Positions 1 through 7,900 of a DNA stretch of 11,133 nt are shown here, piece after piece. The stretch is from Bacteroidales bacterium (lineage in GTDB: Bacteria; Bacteroidota; Bacteroidia; Bacteroidales; UBA3663): positions 1-11,133 of the forward strand of contig JAGBQS010000106.1 of NCBI GenBank assembly GCA_017632695.1, read 5' to 3'. The position numbers and the translations under genes were made by a program. Each line of letters opens with the position of its first letter. Positions within the stretch are counted from its first letter, which is position 1. The notes below the pieces were generated by a model, which was given only the letters and a program-made list of their open reading frames with translations, searched no databases and was not told the origin of the DNA.

Positions 1-2517
1 TGGGGTATGGATGTGGCTTGGAACAGTGAGGACAATGTAGTGCGCGGCACGAACTTCATCGGCAAGGATGTCATCCAGATCGGCCGTATCTCTTTCCAGC
101 CGTCCGACCTTGTGGATGCCGACGGCAATCTTTCCACTGCCCAAAAGACAGCCTTGCAGAGCCGCATCAACAATATTACCAAGAGCGGAGCCAGGGTGTT
201 TATCATGAACTGCGACCACGAGGCGCTGAATTCGGATAATTATTACGGCAAGCCGGAAGAGTGGTATCGTGTCATCAAGGCCAGCGTGCAGTACGTGCAG
301 CGGCAAGGCTATACCGTCTGCACGGTTTCTCCGTTCAACGAGCCGGACTACACACCTTGGGGCGAAGGGTCGAAGGCGGATTTCCGCGAGATCTGCCGTT
401 TGATCCGCGAAGACAGTTTCTTCAACAACATCCGTATCAGTGCCGGCAATACCCTGAACTGCGATCAGGCATTGTCGTGGTACAATTACATGAAACCCTA
501 CGTGGATGAGGGTAACACGCATCAGCTGGCCGGTGAATTCAGTACTTATGCCAAGTTCTGGCAAACGGTTCGCAGCGATGGCAATGTGGCCACTGCCGAC
601 GAGCTGCATAATACGATGGAGGCTCTGGTGGGCATTCATTACGGTTTGCAGAACGGTGTATGGTGGGGTTACGAGGCTGCCTGTCGCGGTGAGTTCTGCA
701 AGGCTTCCTACTACGGTAAGGAAATCGGATATGCAGAGAACCGTACTGCCTGGAGCGGTGCTGCCGTGTATAAGCGTCCTTCGGGTCGCATTGATGCCTT
801 CCTGGGTGTTTCGGAGCGTCAGGCTTCGACCAACACCTTCGAGCTTTGGGGAACCGACCGTGAAATGTACTACGAATCCTACGGTCCGGTGCAGAATTAC
901 GCTCAGGAGTTGCCTGGCGGTTCCGGTTATGCCAGCGAGGACCAGAAGAATGCCGAACGCATGATTCAGATTCATTACGGCGAGGACGTACCGGTAGAGT
1001 ATGTGTCGGCAGGCACCTACGTGCTCTTGAACAAACGTAACAACAGTGCGTTGAGTTATGATAACGGAGCCTCGGGAACGAATGTTGCCCTGGCTATGGA
1101 AACCTATACCGGAACGCAGTCAAATACGTATCAGCAGTGGGTTCTCGAACCTGTCAGCGATCGCGTTGGCGGCGACTTCGGCTATTTCTATCTGCGCAGT
1201 GCCCGAAACCCCAAGCAGGCGGTCAACCTGAAGGATTGGAGTACATCGGCAGGCGGTACGCTGATAGGTTACTCCGGAGGACTGGGAACCAACGAGCAGT
1301 GGTTTATCGAATATGCCGGCGAAGGCTACTGGTATCTTCGCAGCCGTCATTCCGGCCTGTACATTGAATCCAAGGGCAAGAGCGCCACTTCGGGCGTGCA
1401 GCAGAATGTGTTCAGCGGCAACGATATCCAGAAATGGCGTTTCATCCCAATCGATGCCGCTCTTGAGAGTACGGCTCCGGCCGCTCCGACAGGTCTTAAT
1501 GTGTGTCAGCAGGGCGCTTCGGTACGTTTGAGCTGGAATGCCAATTCGGAATCGGATGTGGCAGGTTATGAGGTGCTTCGCGGACTGGCAGGCGAGGATC
1601 CTGCTTCCGTTCAGTGGGATGTTGTGGGCCGAATGATTGATTCGACGGTATTTGTCGACAACGGCCTGCGCGATCTGAACGCATCGTATTACTATAAGGT
1701 GAAAGCCATCGACAAGAGCCGTAACCGTTCGGAAGCATCCGAGCCGGTGTCGGTCGACGTCCGTCAGGGCCGGAACCTGGTGGCTTGCTATTCGTTTGAC
1801 AAGACGACCCAAGACGCAACCGAAAATCTGTTTGATGCCGCAGCAGCGGATCTTTCCTATTCGGCCGTTGCCGTGCTGAAGAAAGAAGGTTCGCACAGTG
1901 CAGTACTCGACGGTAAGGATGATTATCTGCTCCTGCCGGCTTCGCTGGGCAGCCTGAAGCAGCTTACGCTGACCGCCTGGGTTAATCAGAGCAACCTGAC
2001 CACTGCCTGGGCAAGGCTTTTCGATTTCGGTAACGATGAGTATCATTACTTCTTTGTGACCCTTAACAGCGGCAGCGATGCACGTCTGGTGCTGAAGAAC
2101 GGAGGCAGTGAACAGATCCTGTCGGTCGGCGTTCCAAGTGCAGGCTGGCATTACGTAACCGTAACCTTGAGCGACGAGTCGGTTTCCTTCTATCTGGACG
2201 GAAAACTGGCTGGAACTTCGACCGACATTACGCTGCGTCCTTCCGACCTGAAGACCGTCCGGAACTATATCGGACGCAGTCAGTACAGTGCCGATCCGCT
2301 GTTCAAGGGATACATCGACGACCTCCGTATCTACGATTTCGCCCTGACGGCCGACGAGGTTGCTTTGCTTTATGCCGGCGAAGAAATCTCGGCTATCGAA
2401 ACGGTTGAAGCGGCAGGTACACTTGCGCCGGCATGTTACGACCTGACGGGACGCCGTGTGGGCAGGAACAGTCACGGACTGATTATTTGTGATGGTAAAC
2501 TGAAGTTGTACAAATAA
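1..2517 (+). CDS. Secreted modular glycoside hydrolase (clan GH-A-like, GH30-like), 5' end missing
   Basis: The reading frame is open through base 1, and the protein already starts inside a barrel-like fold, so the true start and any signal peptide lie upstream. Numbering from the first Met (base 7), residues 1-330 look like a clan GH-A TIM barrel. The 'SPFNEPDY' motif gives a likely acid/base Glu112, and 'ATADELHN' gives a likely nucleophile Glu199, followed by a helix and a final 'GVWWG' strand. After this come a ricin-type beta-trefoil (about 336-484) with three QxW motifs ending at Trp378, Trp432 and Trp477, an FN3 domain (about 489-583), a LamG/concanavalin-like jelly roll (about 592-790) and a 26-residue C-terminal tail. 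The trefoil and LamG modules probably bind glycan. The protein is likely exported and breaks down polysaccharide as the first visible member of the operon. The GH family and substrate are not certain; GH30 is the nearest resemblance, judged by motif only. Confidence 0.82.
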   Translation, partial: WGMDVAWNSEDNVVRGTNFIGKDVIQIGRISFQPSDLVDADGNLSTAQKTALQSRINNITKSGARVFIMNCDHEALNSDNYYGKPEEWYRVIKASVQYVQRQGYTVCTVSPFNEPDYTPWGEGSKADFREICRLIREDSFFNNIRISAGNTLNCDQALSWYNYMKPYVDEGNTHQLAGEFSTYAKFWQTVRSDGNVATADELHNTMEALVGIHYGLQNGVWWGYEAACRGEFCKASYYGKEIGYAENRTAWSGAAVYKRPSGRIDAFLGVSERQASTNTFELWGTDREMYYESYGPVQNYAQELPGGSGYASEDQKNAERMIQIHYGEDVPVEYVSAGTYVLLNKRNNSALSYDNGASGTNVALAMETYTGTQSNTYQQWVLEPVSDRVGGDFGYFYLRSARNPKQAVNLKDWSTSAGGTLIGYSGGLGTNEQWFIEYAGEGYWYLRSRHSGLYIESKGKSATSGVQQNVFSGNDIQKWRFIPIDAALESTAPAAPTGLNVCQQGASVRLSWNANSESDVAGYEVLRGLAGEDPASVQWDVVGRMIDSTVFVDNGLRDLNASYYYKVKAIDKSRNRSEASEPVSVDVRQGRNLVACYSFDKTTQDATENLFDAAAADLSYSAVAVLKKEGSHSAVLDGKDDYLLLPASLGSLKQLTLTAWVNQSNLTTAWARLFDFGNDEYHYFFVTLNSGSDARLVLKNGGSEQILSVGVPSAGWHYVTVTLSDESVSFYLDGKLAGTSTDITLRPSDLKTVRNYIGRSQYSADPLFKGYIDDLRIYDFALTADEVALLYAGEEISAIETVEAAGTLAPACYDLTGRRVGRNSHGLIICDGKLKLYK
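2437..2514 (+). other. C-terminal tail motif of the first protein (possible sorting signal)
   Basis: The last 26 residues read YDLTGRRV, a short linker, GLIICDGK and LKLYK. This matches the tails of the next two proteins but is the most divergent copy: it lacks the NGKKV core and has a Cys in the strand before the final turn. Such tails are common on exported Prevotella and Bacteroides proteins and resemble a short type IX secretion sorting domain. The secretion role is inferred, not shown. Confidence 0.5.
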
Positions 2518-2544
2518 AATATATTGAAGTTGTACCGATAAAAA
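2497..2544 (+). repeat. Imperfect 24-base tandem duplication across the stop codon of the first gene
   Basis: Unit 1 is 2497-2520 and unit 2 is 2521-2544. They match at 19 of 24 positions, including an unbroken core, tgaagttgtac, at 2501-2511 and 2525-2535. Unit 1 contains the last five sense codons and the TAA. Unit 2 repeats them in the same frame and ends in its own TAA at 2539-2541, so the peptide end LKLYK-stop is echoed as LKLYR-stop. It occupies most of the gap before the next gene. It looks like a small slippage duplication that has since drifted. Confidence 0.7.
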
Positions 2545-2554
2545 ACCGAATACT

Positions 2555-4921
2555 ATGAACGCAATCCTGAAAACCGCAGGCTTGCTGGTTCTGGCAGCCA
2601 ATTTCATACCTGTATGGGCAGACAATGCCCCCAATGTTACTACTGATACCCGATTTGCGCGCGGTGCTACATGTGCCTATGGCCGTGCCAAGTTTGCGGC
2701 TGTTAACGGCAATACCATTCATACGCGGGGATTCTGCTGGAGTTCCGAGAACCGGAACCCGACCATCGAAGACAGTCATTCAAACCAGACCTATTCGAAC
2801 AATGGCCTGATTTTCCGCATGGAGGGACTGACGCCTGCTACCATTTACTATGCCCGTGCCTATGCTGTGGGCAAGGATGGAACGGTAGGCTACGGCGATG
2901 TCATCAAGATTGTCACCTTGCCGATGGGAACGATCACCTGGGAGTACGACAACGGAGCCGATGCTGCGGCCAACGGCCGTATCAATGCGGCTGTCGAGTC
3001 GTGTGTCACCTATTGGAATAAGCTGACCAGTATTCCCGACCTTCATCTGAATGTGCATTACGGATCGGGTACTCCGACTGCCGACTGCAGTTACGGCGGC
3101 TGGATGCGCGTAGGTCCCAATTCATCGTATCAGCGTACCGGTACCATTATGCACGAGGCCCTGCATGCCATTGGCGTGGGTCAGCACGATTTGTGGTACG
3201 GCGGTTCGTCTCCGCTCCGTGGAGGCAGCGGTACCGGCCGGTGGCTGGGCGACCGTACAACCGAACTGATGCGCTTCTGGGATAACAGCACTACCGAATA
3301 TCCGACAGGCGATGCTACCCATATCTGGGCTACGGGAGGTTCCAACATGTCTTCGTTCTCGGTAAACGGAGCCCAGGAGGATACCGGTACCGACATGCAG
3401 TACACGGCTGTCAGCCTGTTGGCTCAGGCAGTAGGTGAGGATGGCTTGCCGCCAACCTATACCCGTGCTTTCGGTCTGGCGTATTATGCTTTCGATCAGG
3501 AAGACACCATCAAGTATTACATCAAGAACGAAAGCGAAGCCTACGGACTTTTCAGCTCGTTCCTGACCGAGACTTCCGATCATAAGCTGCAGTGGCAGAA
3601 GATGACGGCAGCCGAAGCCGCCGCCAACGATGCAGCAGCCTGGTACATTACATTCACTCCAAACAACCAGTACTATCAGTTCAGGAATGCGCAGTCCGGT
3701 TATCGGATCTCTTATTCCAGTAACGGTTTTATTACCGCTTCATCCCCAACCGTCAGCTCGAACCAGAACTTCCAGCTGATGCGCAGCCGCAAGGACATTA
3801 CCGACATCAACGGTAATACGTTGGCGGTCAGCAGGGGTTACTGGATGCTGTATCCTGACAATTACGACGACACCCCTCCGGCTCTGACGGCTTCGGCAAA
3901 CGGTGCAGTAGGAAAGTCCGATTTCGATATCTCCGACAATGCAGCCCAGCAGCGTTGGGTCATCCTGACCGAGGCAGAATCTGTTGAGATGGACGATGCC
4001 GGCTTGAAGTCGGTTCAGGCACTTTACCGGAAGAACCGGTCGTTGGTTGACGGTCTGTTTGCAACGCCTCATTACCAGATCGAAAAGGATGCCGACAACG
4101 TGCTGACGTCCAAACTGTCAGCCTGGCAGAGTCAGTTCGAAGCCAGCTCATCGGCTTCCGATATCAATGATCTGGCCGATTCCGTGCTGCTGGCCGGCAA
4201 GAACTGGCTCGGAAAGGTCTGTGTGCTCGATACGCTGACTCCGTTCGACCTGACTCCGTTCCTCTCGAATCCGGGTTTCGATACCGATCTGTCGGGCTGG
4301 TCCATCACCACCGGAACCTGGGGACAGAGTGCTGTCGAATTCTATGAGGTGGCACAATCCTGCAAGCAGGGTATTCCAAACATGCCGAAGGGAACCTACA
4401 GCGTCAAGGTGCAAGGCTTCCAGCGTCCGGGCGGATATTCGGATGTCTATACCAGCTATACGGCGGGCACCGACAATGCCAATACCCGTTTGTATATCGG
4501 CAATTACACGACGTATAAAAAGATCAGGAATCTGATGGCCGACCGTTCGGAAACGTCGCTGCATGCCGACGACAGGAAGATGGCCGACGGCACCTGGATT
4601 CCGAATACCATGTCCAGTGCGGCTGCCCACTTTGCTGCCGGTTACTACGAAAATGAATACCGTCAGTTCCGTTCGTCGGCCGGTACGGTGTATATCGGCA
4701 TTATGGGTAATACGGGAACGGCTTATTGGACCATGATCGATAACTTCCGGCTCTACTACTACGGACCGATGAAGCTCACGGACTGGGCTACCGGACTGGA
4801 GGAGGTTCAGATATCTTCCGAAGCGTCAACCGACACCTATTACGATTTGATGGGACGTCAGGTTACGCAGCCGGCCAAGGGTATCTTTATCAGGAACGGC
4901 AAGAAAGTGATTCTGCGTTAA
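2555..4921 (+). CDS. Secreted zincin-type metalloprotease-like protein with FN3, trefoil and carbohydrate-binding-like modules
   Basis: This 788-residue protein starts with a signal peptide of about 22 residues (cleavage near 'VWA|DN'). An FN3-like domain of the Bacteroidota 'GFCWS...LTPATIYYARAYA' kind follows at about 25-123. The next domain (about 124-300) carries 'MHEALHAIGVGQH', giving candidate zinc ligands His200, His204 and His211 and catalytic Glu201. Downstream conserved-looking points are His256 ('ATHIWATGG') and Met265, the latter a possible Met-turn. Residues about 304-472 resemble a beta-trefoil ('QQRW' at Trp468). A predicted helical stretch (about 473-565) leads to a jelly-roll, CBM-like domain (about 570-748, opening 'SNPGFDTDLSGW'), then the 27-residue tail. 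It begins 37 bases after the previous gene and is probably co-transcribed. Proteolysis is inferred from the HExxH motif alone; the substrate is unknown, though the binding modules suggest a glycosylated or wall-associated target. It could instead be a catalytically altered or non-peptidase zincin. Confidence 0.8.
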   Translation: MNAILKTAGLLVLAANFIPVWADNAPNVTTDTRFARGATCAYGRAKFAAVNGNTIHTRGFCWSSENRNPTIEDSHSNQTYSNNGLIFRMEGLTPATIYYARAYAVGKDGTVGYGDVIKIVTLPMGTITWEYDNGADAAANGRINAAVESCVTYWNKLTSIPDLHLNVHYGSGTPTADCSYGGWMRVGPNSSYQRTGTIMHEALHAIGVGQHDLWYGGSSPLRGGSGTGRWLGDRTTELMRFWDNSTTEYPTGDATHIWATGGSNMSSFSVNGAQEDTGTDMQYTAVSLLAQAVGEDGLPPTYTRAFGLAYYAFDQEDTIKYYIKNESEAYGLFSSFLTETSDHKLQWQKMTAAEAAANDAAAWYITFTPNNQYYQFRNAQSGYRISYSSNGFITASSPTVSSNQNFQLMRSRKDITDINGNTLAVSRGYWMLYPDNYDDTPPALTASANGAVGKSDFDISDNAAQQRWVILTEAESVEMDDAGLKSVQALYRKNRSLVDGLFATPHYQIEKDADNVLTSKLSAWQSQFEASSSASDINDLADSVLLAGKNWLGKVCVLDTLTPFDLTPFLSNPGFDTDLSGWSITTGTWGQSAVEFYEVAQSCKQGIPNMPKGTYSVKVQGFQRPGGYSDVYTSYTAGTDNANTRLYIGNYTTYKKIRNLMADRSETSLHADDRKMADGTWIPNTMSSAAAHFAAGYYENEYRQFRSSAGTVYIGIMGNTGTAYWTMIDNFRLYYYGPMKLTDWATGLEEVQISSEASTDTYYDLMGRQVTQPAKGIFIRNGKKVILR
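4838..4918 (+). other. C-terminal tail motif of the zincin protein (possible sorting signal)
   Basis: The last 27 residues begin YYDLMGRQV, continue with KGIFIRNGKK and end VILR. The pattern of a YDL.GR.V strand, a Pro/Gly turn, a G-I-F-I strand and a basic NGKK turn is shared with the PL11 protein. It is consistent with a type IX-like sorting or surface-anchoring signal, although this short form is not proven to be one. Confidence 0.55.
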
Positions 4922-4959
4922 ACCCTATATTCTAACTTATTTATTCAAACTCAATTTAA
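4922..4959 (+). promoter_or_regulatory. A/T-rich, G-free leader before the PL11 gene
   Basis: This 38-base gap has 8 C and no G on the plus strand, against coding flanks of roughly balanced composition. There is no Shine-Dalgarno sequence and no inverted repeat able to form a terminator. Bacteroidota commonly start translation from A/T-rich leaders without Shine-Dalgarno pairing, so this is most simply a translation-initiation region. I do not see a convincing Bacteroides -33/-7 promoter (TTTG / TAnnTTTG), which favours co-transcription with the upstream gene. Confidence 0.4.
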
Positions 4960-7900
4960 ATGAAAAAACTGTTTGTCATTTTGCTGTCAATGGTTGCCAT
5001 TACTCCGGTAACGGCACAACGTATCACCGATAAACTGGACCGCGGTCTGGTTGCCGTACCCGCTAACAGCGGAGGCGGAAATCTGGTTTCCTGGCGAGTT
5101 TTCGGTGAGGAGTATTACGATGTTACCTACAATCTGTATTGCGACGGTAGTCCGATAGCCACCAACCTGGAGGTTTCCAACTACCAGCATACGGCAGGAA
5201 CACAGTCCAGTTCCTATCAGGTTGCAGCGGTCGTGCGTGGCGTGGAACAGCCGAAGTCGGCTGCAATCACCCGCTGGAACGACGGATTCCTGGAAGTTCC
5301 CGTACAGAAGATTACGGGTCGCGACGGGACCGATGTCACCTCCCATTACACCCTGAACGATGTTTCGATGGGAGACCTGGACGGCGACGGTGTAGTTGAA
5401 TTTATTGTGAAGCGTCCTTGCGACCTGGCTGCCGATGTCAGCAACAAGAACTGCTTCCATGTGCTCGACTGCTATCGGCTGGACGGAACACGTCTGTGGT
5501 GGATTGATCTGGGACCGAACATGCTTTCGGGAGCCGACGAGCAGTGGGATGCCGTCTGCTTCGACTGGGATCAGGACGGTAAGGCAGAGGTGTTGCTCCG
5601 TATTCAGGACAATGCCATCCTGCATTATGCCGACGGATCGGCCGATACCATCGGTTCCATGGCGGTCGATACCCGCTGGAGCGGCATCGAATACACTTCC
5701 TCGGGTAACGAATACCTGCTTTATCTGGAAGGCGTTACCGGCAAGCCCTATGAGATCGGCGAAGCCAGTCATCCGAAGTATCTCACCTATCCGATTGCCC
5801 GCGGAAGCGATTCCGACTGGGGTAGCGGCATTGTGGGACATCGCAGCACCAAGCATTATTGGGCGGCTCCCTATCTGGACGGACGTCATGCGTCGATCTT
5901 CCTGGGACGCGGTTGCTACACCAAGCACGTCATGAAGGCGTTCGATGTGGATCCTGCTACCCATAAGCTGATTCCTTTGTGGACCTGGCAATGCTCAACG
6001 AGCGGTATGTGGTTCGGACAGGGCTATCATAATTTCCAGGTAGCCGATGTCGATTGGGACGGCCGTGACGAGATTGTATTCGGTTCGATGATCATCGACG
6101 ATAACGGCAAGGGTCTTTCAACAACCGGCCTCGGACACGGTGATTCGCAGCACTGCTCCGATTTCGATCCCTACCGCAAGTATCAGGAAATGTTTGCCTG
6201 CAACGAGTCATCGCCGGCCAACAACTATCGCAATGCCTGCACTTCGGAGATTTACTACCGGCAGACCGCTTCGGGCGATGACGGTCGTGCGCTGATGGGT
6301 AATTTCACCAACGATTATCCGGGTTCGGTGGGTCGTTCCGTAGCCTCTGGCTGGGTCAGCTCCACTTCCGACAAGATTATTTCCGAGCTGAACGGCGATG
6401 CCCTGATCAGCTGGGGCGATCTGAACAGCCGAATCTATTACGACGGCGACCTGTTGGACGAGTATCTGGAAAGCCCGGGCACGGAAGGCTATGGCGTAGT
6501 GTATAAGCCGGGTGGCGGACGTGTGGCCAATCTGCAGAAGAATGCCTACGACACCAAGATGAACAACTATACCAAGAACAATCCGGGTGCACAGGGCGAT
6601 ATCTTCGGCGACTGGCGCGAGGAGGTAGTCCTTCGTACAGCCGACAATACGGCTCTCCGCGTATATACCACAGGTTATTCAACCAAATACCGTATTCCAA
6701 CCCTTTGGCACGATCACCAGTACCGGAATGCCATGGTATGGCAGTCGATGGGTTACAACCAGTGCCCTCATAAGTCGTATTTCCTGGGCGAACTGGAAGG
6801 TATCACTACGGCACCTGCTCCGCTGACCATGACCGGACGTACCGAGATTGCCAACGGCGGAACGGTTACTACGACTGACGAGCACCTGATTGTGTGCGAA
6901 AACAATAATACCGAAATCAGCATTCAGGAAGGAGCCAGTCCTTACATTGTGACCTTCAACGTTCCTTCGTGGGTGCAGGGAAAAGCAGGCGACAATGCCA
7001 CGACCAAAACGGCCATTACCTACCAGTATTATACCTGTAATGTAACGGGCGGCGGTCTTTCGGGCAGCACCCGGCTCATCAAGCAGGGTGACGGTATCCT
7101 GAATCTGCCTTCGGTGAACATGACCCATACCGGTGAGACCAATGTCTGGGCCGGAACCGTCAATTACTCGGGCGAGATGAAGAATTCGCCGCTTTGGCTG
7201 AACCGTTTTGCTGAGTTCAACGGATCGGCAACCTTCAAGAGCCTGAAGGCCGATTACGGATCGGTTGTCCGCCCCGGCGGTAAGGGCCAGATCGGTACCG
7301 TCCGGACGGTTGAGGGTTATACGATGGGCTTTGGCAGCCGTCTTGTGCTGGAACTGTCAGCCACCGAAACCGATACGCTGGCCGATAAGATTGCAGCCAG
7401 CCAGCTGACCATTGAAAGCAAGTCCTGGTCGTACGGCCCGAAGTATCTGGTACCGGTTATCGAACTGGCTACGCCCGACGGAAGCGAACTGCAGCCCGGC
7501 GATTACGTGATCGGCGAATTTGCAGCCGTTTCGGGTTCGTTGGCCAATATCAAGATTGAAGGAGCCGGCAAACTGAAGACGGGTCTGAAGTTCGAGAAAG
7601 GCAAGCTGATTCTCTCGTTGGGCAATGTCCGCGGAGCCTCGCATATTGTCTGGACAGGCCAGACAAGTGCTGTCTGGGACTATGCCAGCACTCCGAACTT
7701 CATGCTCGACGGCGACGAGACGGCTTCACCGGATATCTTCGTTACGGGCGATATCGTTGACTTCACCGATGCCTCACCGGTCCGTAATATCAGCATCAAG
7801 GACGAGATGACGGTCGATACCATGCGTGTGAACAGTACCCAGGCCTATACCTTTGCCGGTAACGGAAAGATTGTGGGCGGAGCTTTCGTAAAAGAAGGAT

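Noticed and set aside
7..9. ATG at base 7 as the true start of the first gene
   Set aside because: The codons before it stay open to the window edge. The protein would lack a signal peptide and start within the first barrel strand, so the gene almost certainly begins upstream.
535..537. Glu177 ('LAGEFSTY') as the catalytic nucleophile of the first protein
   Set aside because: It is only 65 residues after the acid/base Glu and is not followed by the helix and last strand expected after strand 7. Glu199 in 'DELHN' fits the barrel order better.
2518..2554. Terminator or promoter between the first and second genes
   Set aside because: No inverted repeat with a T-run is visible and no TTTG / TAnnTTTG pair stands out. 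The gap is mostly explained by the tandem duplication and a short A-rich leader.
1120..2634. Long reverse-strand open frame (about 504 codons) opposite the first gene
   Set aside because: It lies antisense to a gene with recognisable domains and a shared tail. Its translation shows no signal peptide, domain or motif, and it arises from the codon use of the forward gene.
4987..5991. Reverse-strand open frame (about 334 codons) opposite the PL11 catalytic region
   Set aside because: The forward frame encodes conserved PL11 motifs across the whole interval, and the reverse product has no recognisable feature.
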